64,000 nucleotides of DNA from NCBI RefSeq assembly GCF_900163635.1, contig NZ_FUID01000026.1, positions 1 through 64,000 on the forward strand, in the 5' to 3' direction. Source of the stretch: Leucobacter sp. 7(1) (GTDB lineage: Bacteria; Actinomycetota; Actinomycetes; Actinomycetales; Microbacteriaceae). The notes beneath the pieces are model-generated. The model worked only from the letters and a program-made list of their open reading frames with translations. It was not told where the DNA came from and did not search any database. Position numbers and translations under genes: made by a program. Shown piece after piece: positions 1 to 8,210 of the stretch. Every line of letters starts with the position of its first letter. Position 1 is the first letter of the stretch.

Positions 1-47
1 ATGGTACTGCACTCGGGAGGGTGTGGGAGAGTAGGACACCGCCGGAC
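1..47 (+). rRNA. rrf: 5S ribosomal RNA, 3' end (partial)
   Basis: The first bases match the conserved 3' strand of actinobacterial 5S rRNA, with the run GGTACTGCACTCGGGAGGG followed by GTGGGAGAGTAGGACACCGCC. The 5' part lies outside the window, so an rRNA operon reading rightwards ends here. The call rests on recognising the sequence; the exact 3' end is uncertain by a few bases. Confidence 0.85.
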
Positions 48-59
48 ACCTTTTAGAAG

Positions 60-106
60 GGCCTCAGATTTGTTACCAGTGATGGTGGCATGATCTGAGG
101 CCTTTC
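60..106 (+). terminator. rRNA operon terminator
   Basis: A 10-bp perfect stem (GGCCTCAGAT at 60-69 pairing with ATCTGAGGCC at 93-102) is followed by CTTTC. It sits directly after the 5S rRNA, as expected for an rRNA operon terminator. Confidence 0.75.
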
Positions 107-137
107 GCATACCCGGAGCGCCCACGTTCGCTCCAAA

Positions 138-172
138 AGAGCCCCGCCAGGGATGCTGGTGGGGCTCTTCGT
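138..172. terminator. Bidirectional terminator between 5S rRNA and lacI-type gene
   Basis: AGAGCCCCGCCAG pairs with CTGGTGGGGCTCT around a short loop. It lies between the rRNA operon and the convergent repressor gene, so it can stop transcription from both sides. Confidence 0.65.
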
Positions 173-202
173 GTTTCTGGGCCTTGGGCTTCGGTCGCGC
201 TG

Positions 203-1225
203 CTACCGTCGAGTGGACTCCCGGACGTCAAGCGTTGCCGTGGGGACCTCGAGGAACTCCTCTGTGGGCCTGCCCTCGGCGAGACGCACCGCTACCTCCA
301 CAGCGAGCGCGGCAATGCCCTCGGGGTGGAGATCCAGAGTGGTGACACTCGGCTTCGACATGCGGTTCTGGATCGCGCCTGATCCGGCGGCAATCAGAAG
401 ATCTTCGGGGACACGTATCCCGCGCGCCGCGACGGCCGCATTCAGCCCAGCTGCGTGGCGACCGGTGAGGCAGAACACAGCGTCCGGGTGGCTTCCCTCA
501 GCTCCGAAGAATCGGTCCGCCGCAGCCTCGCCGATACGCTCGCCTTCGACCTCGGGGAACGACGCCAGATCGGGGGACTGGCCGCGACGGGCGCACCAGT
601 CGAGATAGGCGTCCTCAGACTCACGGTTCCAGGCGTTCTGGTCGGTTCCGGTGAGGAGTGCGATGCGGGTGCCGCCGGCCTTCGCGAGGTGATCCAGCAC
701 CAGGATCGCTTCTTCCCAGTCTCGAGTCGCGAGCTCCACGAACTGACCGGGCCGCGCCGGATCCGAACCGACCGAGACGAACGGAATGTTCCGCTCGGAA
801 AGCATCGTGAGGACCGGATCGTTCTCGAATGGTTCGGTCACGATGTAGGCGTCGGCGGCTGTAGCGCTGAGGGGTGCGTCGGGCCGAGTGGGGTCATCGA
901 TGAGCATCATGCTGTAACCGTGCTCCATTGCAGCAAGCGAGGCCGCCCCGGACATGCGCAAGAAGTAGTCGACGCCCTCGGGGAGGAAGGTGTCGAGGCT
1001 GTGCAGGGGGCGGATCACGAGCGCGAGCAGGCCCAGGCGGGAGTTCTGCAGTCCCTGCGCGATGGGGCTGGCGCGGTAGCCGATTTCGGCGGCCACACGC
1101 TCGATCCGTTCGACGGTCTCGCGGCGTACCGTGCCCTTGCCGTTGAGGGCGTGGGAAACGGTTGTCGGAGACACTCCGGCCGCCTTCGCCACGTCCTTGA
1201 TGGTTGCTTTGCCGCTTCCTCGCAT
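203..1225 (-). CDS. LacI-family transcriptional repressor (regulator of the first peptide-type ABC importer)
   Basis: A 340-residue protein. The N-terminal LacI helix-turn-helix is at about residues 7-52, with the family pattern TIKDVAKAAGVSPTTVSHAL. The rest is a periplasmic-binding-protein-like effector domain. It is divergent from the ABC importer operon that starts at 1424, and two CG-centred palindromes of LacI type lie between them, so it very probably represses that operon and responds to its substrate or a product. On its own strand TAGTCT ends 6 bases before the ATG, so the mRNA is probably leaderless. The effector cannot be read from sequence. Family assignment is secure; the target is inferred from position. 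Confidence 0.9.
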   Translation of the reverse strand: MRGSGKATIKDVAKAAGVSPTTVSHALNGKGTVRRETVERIERVAAEIGYRASPIAQGLQNSRLGLLALVIRPLHSLDTFLPEGVDYFLRMSGAASLAAMEHGYSMMLIDDPTRPDAPLSATAADAYIVTEPFENDPVLTMLSERNIPFVSVGSDPARPGQFVELATRDWEEAILVLDHLAKAGGTRIALLTGTDQNAWNRESEDAYLDWCARRGQSPDLASFPEVEGERIGEAAADRFFGAEGSHPDAVFCLTGRHAAGLNAAVAARGIRVPEDLLIAAGSGAIQNRMSKPSVTTLDLHPEGIAALAVEVAVRLAEGRPTEEFLEVPTATLDVRESTRR

Positions 1226-1310
1226 TCCGTCAGACTACCCACTCTTTCCGCCGTGCATCTAGCCGCCGCCCCGCGCCGCCGGAGCGAAACGGTCTCACAC
1301 GCGCGAATTT

Positions 1311-1340
1311 CCCAAAACGTTTTACCCAAACCGTTTTGGG
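1311..1340. promoter_or_regulatory. Two adjoining LacI-type operators
   Basis: CCCAAAACGTTTTACCC (1311-1327) and CCCAAACCGTTTTGGG (1325-1340) share the central CCC. Each has the central CG typical of LacI-family sites. The outer halves also form a larger inverted repeat (CCCAAAACG with CGTTTTGGG). They lie between the divergent repressor gene and the importer operon. A weaker third match is GAGCGAAACGGTCTC at 1282-1296. Confidence 0.7.
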
Positions 1341-1423
1341 TGCTACGATCCTTCCAGGGTCTTCGCCCGGCGTGATGCCGGGCAGGGGAGATTCAATGAC
1401 GAAACTTCGAACAGGAGAACAAC

Positions 1424-3076
1424 GTGAAACTCGCACCGACGCGGGCCGCAGTCGCCCTCTTTGCTATCGCGGGACTCGCTCTCGCGGGTTGCGCATCCGG
1501 AAGCCGTGGCGGCGACGCCGGCGGCACCGAGGAGGGGACCGCACTGCTGCAGACCACTCCGAAGCCTGGTGCCGTAGCCGACAAGGTTGTCTGGAACTCC
1601 ACCTACGGCGAACTCGCCAGCCTGGATCCCGTGAAGGCCTTCAACTACCCCGAGAACACGATCGTCTCGAACCTGTGCGAGCCGCTCTTCCAGATGCAGC
1701 CCGACCTCTCGATCAAGCCGAACCTCGCCACCGAGTCCGACACCACGGACGGCAAGGTCTGGACCATTACCCTGCGTGACGATGTCACGTTCTGGGACGG
1801 GACGCCCATGACTGTCGAAGACGTGGTGTTCTCGATCAACCGTCACCTTGTCCCCGAAGAGGGCAGCTACTGGGGCGGCGGCGTCGTCGCCAACATCGCC
1901 TCGGTCGAGGGCACCGGCGCGAACGAGATCACGATCACGCTGAACACCCCCGACTACACGCTCCCCTCCTCGCTGAGCACCATCATCGGCGTCGTGGTGC
2001 AGCAGAAGCAGCGCGAGGCTTCGGGCGAAAACTACGGCAACCCCGACACGGGCGTCATGTGCACGGGCCCGCTGCAGTTCACGCCCGGCAACTGGAAGCA
2101 GGGGCAGTCGATCACCCTCGATCGCTACGACGGCTACTGGAACGCCGACAAGCAGGCGCAGGCGAAGCAGGTCGAGATCGGGTTCGTTGTTGACCCGACC
2201 GCCATCGCCAACGGCCTCGCAACCGGTGAGATCCAGGGCTCCTACGACGTGCCGCTCCCGGCGCTCGGCCAGCTGGGGTCGAGCAGCACCGGCACGCTCT
2301 ACGCGGGCCAGGGCATGCAGGACATGGCAATCATCTCCACCGGCGAGGGCCTCTTCGGAGATCCCGTAGTGCGCCGCGCGCTGACCCGCGCGACGGATCG
2401 CCAGGCCATCGCGGACACCGTCTATGAGGGCACCGGAACCGTGGCCCGCTCGGTCGTGCCGCAGTCCGCGTGGGACGCGATCGAGGGCGTGGCCGAGCTG
2501 CGCGACGAGCAGCTCCCCGATCTGAGCTTCGACCTGGACGCCGCGAAGGCGGAACTCGAAGCCGCAGACGTCGATCTCTCGCAGCCGATCAAGATCGCGT
2601 ACCCGAGCGAGCGCGGCTTCTACGCCGACATCCTGAACGAAATGGCGAACGGGGCAAAGGAGTTGGGCATTACGCTCGAGCCCACCGGTGTTCCGAGCGC
2701 CCAGTTCGGCGCGTTCTTCTCCGACGCTGAAGCACGCAAGGGTTTCGACGGCTTCGTCACGACGAACTACCTGAGCGCTCCGGACCCGCTGCTGCACCTG
2801 ATCAGCGTCGCAAAGACCGGGAGCGATCAGAACTACGCTGGCTTCTCCGACCCCAAGGTCGACGCAGCGCTTGACGCCGCGATCGGTGAGAGCGACGCTC
2901 AGAAGCGCGCAGAGCTGACCGTCGAGGCTGAGGCCATGATCATGGAGGCCCAGCCGTGGGTGCCGATCAACGACCTCGCCGTCCGCCTGTACATGGACGA
3001 GAGCATCACCGGCGCACCGGCCTCGTTCGTCTACCTGTACTACCCGTGGGCCGCTGACATCGGCGCAACCGCCTAG
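1424..3076 (+). CDS. Peptide-type ABC importer, substrate-binding lipoprotein (SBP family 5)
   Basis: A 550-residue extracytoplasmic solute receptor. The N-terminus is a lipoprotein signal with lipobox LAGC at about residues 19-22. The body is of the SBP_bac_5 (DppA/OppA/NikA) type, including the family stretch DPVKAFNYPENTIVSNLCEP and later YWNADK. The start is a GTG with AGGAG 7 bases upstream. It is the first gene of a five-gene importer set (receptor, two permeases, two ATPases) followed by a C45 hydrolase, so the ligand is probably peptide-like or N-acylated. Regulation by the divergent LacI protein is inferred from the operators at 1311-1340. The ligand cannot be named from sequence. 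Confidence 0.9.
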   Translation: MKLAPTRAAVALFAIAGLALAGCASGSRGGDAGGTEEGTALLQTTPKPGAVADKVVWNSTYGELASLDPVKAFNYPENTIVSNLCEPLFQMQPDLSIKPNLATESDTTDGKVWTITLRDDVTFWDGTPMTVEDVVFSINRHLVPEEGSYWGGGVVANIASVEGTGANEITITLNTPDYTLPSSLSTIIGVVVQQKQREASGENYGNPDTGVMCTGPLQFTPGNWKQGQSITLDRYDGYWNADKQAQAKQVEIGFVVDPTAIANGLATGEIQGSYDVPLPALGQLGSSSTGTLYAGQGMQDMAIISTGEGLFGDPVVRRALTRATDRQAIADTVYEGTGTVARSVVPQSAWDAIEGVAELRDEQLPDLSFDLDAAKAELEAADVDLSQPIKIAYPSERGFYADILNEMANGAKELGITLEPTGVPSAQFGAFFSDAEARKGFDGFVTTNYLSAPDPLLHLISVAKTGSDQNYAGFSDPKVDAALDAAIGESDAQKRAELTVEAEAMIMEAQPWVPINDLAVRLYMDESITGAPASFVYLYYPWAADIGATA

Positions 3077-3108
3077 TCTGCGGACTTCGCAGCAGGAAGG
3101 GATCATTC

Positions 3109-4059
3109 ATGGTCTATCTCGGTAAACGGCTCGCCGCCCTCCTCGGCGTGCTCATCGTGTCCAGCTTCATCGTGTTCTCGGGGATGTACCTCGCCCCGGG
3201 CAGCCCCGAGCAGTTCCTCGTGCAGGGGCGCACGGTGAGTCCGGAAGTGCTCGCGGCAATCCGCGCACAGTATGGCCTGGACGATCCCTTCCTGCTGCGT
3301 TACTGGCACTGGCTTGTTGACGTGCTCCAGGGCGACCTCGGTCGCTCGCTGCTCACGCAGCAGGACGTGACGACGCTCGTGGCGTCGCGCCTCCCCACCA
3401 CACTTGCCCTGGCTGCGTACGCGGCCATCCTGATCGTGATCTTCGGCGTGGGCCTCGGCGTGCTCGCCGCAACAAAGTCCGGTGTATTCGAGAAGCTCGT
3501 TGTGTTCGGCTCGAACCTTGGCTTCGCGGTGCCGACCTTCTTCGCAGCGCTTGTCCTCATGTTCCTCTTCGGCTCGAGCCTGGGCTGGTTCCCGGTGTCG
3601 GGATCCGGCGAGGGCTTTGTTGATAGGTTGTGGCACCTCACCCTCCCTGCCGTGGCGCTCGCGTTCCCCGGGATCGCGGTCGTGGCGCGCATCACTCGCA
3701 CCGCGGTGCGTGAGGAGCAGGACTCCGAGCACGTGATCATGGCGATCGCCCGCGGCGTACCCAAGCAGCTTGTGCTGTGGCGGCACACAATCCGCAACTC
3801 AATGCTGCCTGTCTCCACCGTCATCGGCACGCAGATCGCGGGCCTCCTCGCGAGCGCCTTTGTCATTGAGTACGCGTTCACGCTCGACGGGATCGGCTCG
3901 CTGCTCGTGAATTCGGTGCAGAAGAAAGACTTCGCGGTTGTCCAAGCAATCGCACTCATCATGGTGCTGGCCTTTGGCCTCATCAACCTCATCGTCGACC
4001 TGCTCTACGCAGTGATCGATCCCCGGGTCCGGCTCACCAAGGGAGTGGCAGCGCGATGA
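3109..4059 (+). CDS. ABC importer permease, DppB type
   Basis: A 316-residue inner-membrane permease with about six membrane spans and the binding-protein-dependent transport fold. The first span carries MYLAPGSPEQF, typical of DppB/OppB proteins. The cytoplasmic EAA-type coupling loop lies around IAIARGVPKQLVLWRH. AGGAAGGG precedes the ATG, 32 bases after the receptor gene. Its stop codon overlaps the start of the next permease (ATGA), so the two are translationally coupled and should form the heterodimeric channel. Confidence 0.92.
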   Translation: MVYLGKRLAALLGVLIVSSFIVFSGMYLAPGSPEQFLVQGRTVSPEVLAAIRAQYGLDDPFLLRYWHWLVDVLQGDLGRSLLTQQDVTTLVASRLPTTLALAAYAAILIVIFGVGLGVLAATKSGVFEKLVVFGSNLGFAVPTFFAALVLMFLFGSSLGWFPVSGSGEGFVDRLWHLTLPAVALAFPGIAVVARITRTAVREEQDSEHVIMAIARGVPKQLVLWRHTIRNSMLPVSTVIGTQIAGLLASAFVIEYAFTLDGIGSLLVNSVQKKDFAVVQAIALIMVLAFGLINLIVDLLYAVIDPRVRLTKGVAAR

Positions 4060-4991
4060 CCGATCAGAAGTTTACGCGTCGCCCCGACGCAAACACCCGT
4101 GCACAGGACACGGTGGCGGTGCAGTTGCTGCGCAAGCACCGCGGTGACGTCCCGACCTCCGGCTGGCGGCTGCTGAAGCGCCGCCTCGGACCGGTGGGCA
4201 TCGTGAGCCTCGCGATCATCGTGCTCGTTGTGCTCATGGCGCTGCTCGCCCCGGTGATCGCCCCCTACGACCCGTTCGAAGGCAGCGTCACCGCGCGGCA
4301 CGAGGCCTGGAGCCTTGCCCACCTCATGGGCACGGATCAGTCCGGTCGCGACATTCTGTCTCGCATCATGTGGGGTGCGCGCACAAGCCTCATCGGCCCC
4401 ACAATCGTGATCGTGATCACCGCGGTGCTCGCGACGACGCTCGCGCTCACGGCGGTCTGGTTCGGCGGCAAGGTTGACGCCTTCATCAGCCGGATCCTGG
4501 ACATCCTGTTCGCGTTCCCCAACATGCTGCTCGCGATCCTCGCGGTCGCGATCTTTGGGCCGTCACTGATTACCGCCTCGATTGCACTCGCTATCGGGTT
4601 CACGCCGTATTCCGCCCGCGTGATCCGCTCGGTGGCGCTGCGCGAGCGGAACCTGCCCTATGTGGCTTCCGCACAGCTGCAGGGAATCTCCGGCTTCCTC
4701 ATCACCGTGCGTCACATCCTGCCGAACGTGCGCACGCAGATCCTCACCGGCATGACCATCAACTTCGGCTACGCCATGATCGAGCTCGCGGCGCTCTCCT
4801 TCCTCGGGCTGGGTGTACAGCCGCCCACCCCCGACTGGGGCCTCATGGTCTCCAATGGTCAGGCGTCCCTGCAGCAGGGGTTCTGGGAGCAGAGCATCTT
4901 CGCCGGCCTCATGATCGTCATCACCGTCGCCGCATTTGGCTACGTCGGTGAGCAGCTGGGCGGCCGCAAGGCCGCGGGAAGGACCCGCTGA
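4056..4991 (+). CDS. ABC importer permease, DppC type
   Basis: A 311-residue partner permease. It has an N-terminal cytoplasmic tail, an OppC-like first span (IVSLAIIVLVVLMALLAPVI), and the FGTDQxGRD-like motif as MGTDQSGRDILSRIMWG. It ends with the family signature SFLGLGVQPPTPDWG. Its ATG overlaps the preceding stop and its own stop overlaps the next start, so four genes of the operon are translationally coupled. Confidence 0.92.
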   Translation: MTDQKFTRRPDANTRAQDTVAVQLLRKHRGDVPTSGWRLLKRRLGPVGIVSLAIIVLVVLMALLAPVIAPYDPFEGSVTARHEAWSLAHLMGTDQSGRDILSRIMWGARTSLIGPTIVIVITAVLATTLALTAVWFGGKVDAFISRILDILFAFPNMLLAILAVAIFGPSLITASIALAIGFTPYSARVIRSVALRERNLPYVASAQLQGISGFLITVRHILPNVRTQILTGMTINFGYAMIELAALSFLGLGVQPPTPDWGLMVSNGQASLQQGFWEQSIFAGLMIVITVAAFGYVGEQLGGRKAAGRTR

Positions 4992-5827
4992 TGCTAGAAA
5001 TCACCGATCTCGTCCTCACCGTCACCGACCCGGACACCGGGCAGGAGACGGAGATCCTGCACGGCAACTCGATCACCCTCGGCGCGGGCGAAGCCCTGGG
5101 CCTCGTGGGGGAGTCCGGCTCAGGCAAGTCGATGACGCTGAAGTGCATCCTCGGAATCGAACCCGCGGGCGCACGCGTTGACGGCCGGATCGTCCTCGAA
5201 GGCACGGATTTGCTGGGGGCCGGTGGTGAGGAGCTGCGCCGGATCCGCGCAGACGACCTCGCGCTGATCGCGCAGAACCCACACGGCGCCCTGAATCCCG
5301 TGCTGCCCGTCGGCCGCTACCTGATCGAGGGGATGACCGACGCGCGCAGCATGAGCCGGCGCGATGCTGAAGCGAAAGCTGTCCAGCTGCTCCGCGATGT
5401 CGGGATCGCCGACGCGGAGCGCGTGCTCGCCTCCTACCCCCACCAGCTGTCCGGCGGGCTGCTGCAGCGCGTTGTCATCGCGGGGGCGATCTCGGGATCT
5501 CCGAAGCTCCTGCTCGCGGACGAGCCGACGACCGCGCTCGACGTGACGACCCAGGCCGAGGTCGTCGCGATCCTCGATGAGATGCGGCGCGAGCACGGTC
5601 TCTCGATGATCTTCGTGACACACGATCTCGACCTCGCAGCGGCGGTGTGCGACCGCCTCGCGGTGATGCGCAACGGCGAGATCCTCGAGGTCGGGACTCC
5701 CGAACAGATCCGGGATCAGCCGCAGACCGACTACACCCGCGCGCTGATGGCGGCGCGACCCATGCTCTACCCGGACGGCCACCCGGCCGCGTTCCTCGCG
5801 GAGACCGAGACGACGGAGGCGCAGTGA
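4991..5827 (+). CDS. ABC importer ATPase, DppD type
   Basis: A 278-residue nucleotide-binding subunit. Walker A GESGSGKS is at about residues 40-47, the signature is LSGGLLQR, Walker B is LLLADEPTTALD, and the switch histidine is in VTHDLD. The signature has Leu where most have Gln or Met (LSGGQ/M), a minor variant for DppD/OppD proteins. The C-terminus is the short oligopeptide-transporter type extension. It overlaps both neighbours by the ATGA arrangement and should pair with the next ATPase. Confidence 0.92.
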   Translation: MLEITDLVLTVTDPDTGQETEILHGNSITLGAGEALGLVGESGSGKSMTLKCILGIEPAGARVDGRIVLEGTDLLGAGGEELRRIRADDLALIAQNPHGALNPVLPVGRYLIEGMTDARSMSRRDAEAKAVQLLRDVGIADAERVLASYPHQLSGGLLQRVVIAGAISGSPKLLLADEPTTALDVTTQAEVVAILDEMRREHGLSMIFVTHDLDLAAAVCDRLAVMRNGEILEVGTPEQIRDQPQTDYTRALMAARPMLYPDGHPAAFLAETETTEAQ

Positions 5828-6690
5828 TGGAAAACGTCACCCCACACCAGATCCCTGTGTCGGATCCGGCACCGATCATTGAAGCCGAGGGACTGCAGCG
5901 CACATTCCACCTGAGCCGCAAGGCGAGCGTGACTGCGCTCGATGACGTCTCGTGCGTGCTCCGCACGGGCACCTGCCTCGCAGTGGTGGGGGAGTCCGGA
6001 TCCGGCAAATCGACGCTGGCCCGCGTGATCGTGGGCCTCGAATCCGCTGACGCCGGCACGGTACGCATCGCGGGCACCGCGGTGAAGCCGACCACGGCGC
6101 GACCGGCGCTGCGCGAACGGGCAAAACTCGTGCAGATGGTGTTCCAGGATCCACAGGGCTCCCTGAACCGTTCGCTTCCTGTCAGTGCGACGATCGACGA
6201 GATGCTGCGCGCGCACCGCCCGGACCTGGATCGCGCCGGCCGTCGCGCTCGTCTGCTTGAACTTTTCGAGGAGGTCGGGCTCACCGAACGGCACGCGGAC
6301 GCGAAGCCGGCCGCGCTCTCGGGCGGGCAGAAGCAGCGCGTCGCGATCGCGCGGGCGCTCGCTGCCGAGCCACGAATCATCGTTCTTGACGAGGCAGTGT
6401 CGGCGCTTGACGTGTCCGTCCAAGCCCAGGTTCTTGACCTACTCAAGCGGCTCCGCGAGGAGCACGGACTCTCCTACCTGTTCATCACTCACGACCTCTC
6501 CGTGGTGCGCGACATCGCCGATGACGTGGTGGTGATGCGGCAGGGCCGGATCATTGAGCGCGGCACTGTGGACGACGTGCTCGACTCACCGCAGGATCCG
6601 TACACACAGCTGCTCATTGCCTCCGCACCGCGACCGGGGTGGAAACCCCGCCGCGGACTTCGCGCAGCGCTGCTGGGCACCGCGACCTAG
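5827..6690 (+). CDS. ABC importer ATPase, DppF type
   Basis: A 287-residue ATPase. Walker A GESGSGKST, Q-loop FQDPQGSLNRS, signature LSGGQKQRV, Walker B IIVLDEAVSALD and switch ITHDLSVV are all intact. I chose the ATG that overlaps the previous stop codon (TGATG); a longer open frame extends upstream but only within the preceding gene. With the previous ATPase it would power the importer encoded from 1424. Confidence 0.92.
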   Translation: MENVTPHQIPVSDPAPIIEAEGLQRTFHLSRKASVTALDDVSCVLRTGTCLAVVGESGSGKSTLARVIVGLESADAGTVRIAGTAVKPTTARPALRERAKLVQMVFQDPQGSLNRSLPVSATIDEMLRAHRPDLDRAGRRARLLELFEEVGLTERHADAKPAALSGGQKQRVAIARALAAEPRIIVLDEAVSALDVSVQAQVLDLLKRLREEHGLSYLFITHDLSVVRDIADDVVVMRQGRIIERGTVDDVLDSPQDPYTQLLIASAPRPGWKPRRGLRAALLGTAT

Positions 6691-6796
6691 TCGGATGAGG
6701 ACCGTCCCGGAGCCGGACATCGGCACCGGGCGGTTCGCCGTCCGCACGCACCCTTCGCCGGGCCGATCCGGCGCACCGATTTCAGAAAGAACCGAG

Positions 6797-7861
6797 ATGA
6801 CCGAGAAGAACACCCGACTCCATATTCAGGTTGCGGGCGACACCGCACGCGAGCTCGGCGTTGCCCGCGGCACCGCGCTACGCGAGAGCCTCGCAGAGGC
6901 GGCAGCGAGCTACGAAGGCCTGTTCCGCATGGTGGGCGTGAGTGAAGAGCGCGAACGCGCGGGCGTCGCGGCAGTGCTGGAGACCCTCGCGGAGTGGCGG
7001 CCCGACGTTGTCGCGGAGCTCGAGGGCATCGCGGAGGGGTCTGGCGTGAGCCTCGCACAGGTTGTGGCGCTCAATGCCCGCACCGAGATCCTTGCGCTGG
7101 GCAACCGCGGAGGCCACGAGTGCTCCACGGTGACGTCTGTGATCGACGGGCAGCGCCTCGGCGTGCAGACCTGGGACTGGCACATCGAGTTCGACCCGTT
7201 CTGGCACACGCACGAGGTCACGGGCCCGGGGTACCGCTTTGTCGGGCTCACGGAGCAGGGCATCGTCAGCAAGATCGGGATGAACGAGGCGGGGCTCGGA
7301 CTCCACTTCAACATCCTGGGGCACCGCGAAGACCGGCCCTCCGGTGTGCCCATGCACGTGCTGTCGCGCGTTGTGCTCGCGGAGTGCGCGACGATCGCGG
7401 AGGCGCTCGAGCTGATTCGCAGTGCCCCGATCACCTCGTCATCGGCGTTCACAATGGTGGACGCGACGGGGGCGGTATCGGTCGAGATGAGCCCCGCCGG
7501 GGTATTCCCCATCCCCGAAATCGCGGGTTCCGTGCAGCGCACGAACCACTTCCAGCACGAGACCCCGCTCGCGAGCCAGAAGAGTGCGCTCTACGAGCCG
7601 GACTCCTCAGAGCGCCTGGCACTTGTGCGCGAGCGGCTTGCTGGCGGGCTGCCCACGGCGTCCGCCGCGATGGTCGAGCTGCTGGTCTCCGACGAGACGC
7701 AGCCGCCGCTCACCTGTGTGGCTGACATGAGCAAGGAGTTCGGCGAGCGCTGGGCCACGCTCGCGACGGTGATCACCGACCCGGGCGCGCACTCGATCCG
7801 GATCCTTGACGGTATGCCGACCGACGCGGCGACGGGGCACTGGCGGACGCTCGTCGCGTAG
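6797..7861 (+). CDS. C45-family Ntn-hydrolase (acyltransferase/amide hydrolase)
   Basis: A 354-residue protein of the peptidase C45 family, which includes isopenicillin N acyltransferase, the insect N-beta-alanyldopamine hydrolase and bacterial carcinine hydrolases. The likely autocatalytic nucleophile is Cys109 in GGHECSTVTS, followed by the family segment LGVQTWDWHIEF. Such proteins cleave themselves before this Cys and then hydrolyse or transfer acyl groups on amides. It lies 106 bases after the last ABC gene, in the same direction, so it probably acts in the cytoplasm on the imported compound. I used the ATG at MTEKNTR; the open frame extends upstream without recognisable homology. Substrate unknown. 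Confidence 0.82.
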   Translation: MTEKNTRLHIQVAGDTARELGVARGTALRESLAEAAASYEGLFRMVGVSEERERAGVAAVLETLAEWRPDVVAELEGIAEGSGVSLAQVVALNARTEILALGNRGGHECSTVTSVIDGQRLGVQTWDWHIEFDPFWHTHEVTGPGYRFVGLTEQGIVSKIGMNEAGLGLHFNILGHREDRPSGVPMHVLSRVVLAECATIAEALELIRSAPITSSSAFTMVDATGAVSVEMSPAGVFPIPEIAGSVQRTNHFQHETPLASQKSALYEPDSSERLALVRERLAGGLPTASAAMVELLVSDETQPPLTCVADMSKEFGERWATLATVITDPGAHSIRILDGMPTDAATGHWRTLVA

Positions 7862-8210
7862 GGGCTGGGGTAGCGGCTGTGGAAGCGGCGGGGAAGTGGC
7901 GCGGTTGTGCTCCGCTTCCCAGCCTCCCTCCCTCGCCCCGCCTGCCGGCCTCGCCCCACCGGCCTGCCTGCCTGCCCGCACCCGCGCCGCCCCCCTGAGG
8001 CAAATTATCTTGCCCGAGCGATACTTTGCGATATTTCCCTCGCTGTGGATAATTTCCCTCGTGTAGGGCGGGGTGAGCGATCGGGAATGGGGAGGTGCGA
8101 GTGCGCGCGAGTGCGGAGGGCGGCAGGGTGCGACCAAGTGCAGGGTGCGCCCAAGTGCAGGGCGCGACAGGGTGCGGGGCGCTTGTCCCTCGCCCCGCCC
8201 TGCGCGATAG
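7862..8210. other. Gene-free convergent intergenic stretch
   Basis: It lies between the C45 gene and the convergent amidohydrolase. It holds a C-rich low-complexity run (about 7910-7995), one copy of the 69-bp dispersed element (7996-8064), and short tandem copies of a GTGCAGGG-type unit (about 8130-8185). I see no credible coding frame. Confidence 0.6.
7996..8064 (+). repeat. 69-bp dispersed element, copy A
   Basis: The element starts TGAGGCAAATTATC and ends GGATAATTTCCCTCGTGT, so its ends form an imperfect inverted repeat. An internal ATATTTCCCTCG repeats the right-end motif. It aligns without gaps to copies at 12353, 23429 and 42437, and lies between two convergent genes. Confidence 0.75.

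Noticed and set aside
1343-3106. 587-codon frame antisense to the first binding protein
   Set aside because: It is a shadow of a clear SBP family 5 gene; no ribosome site or domain.
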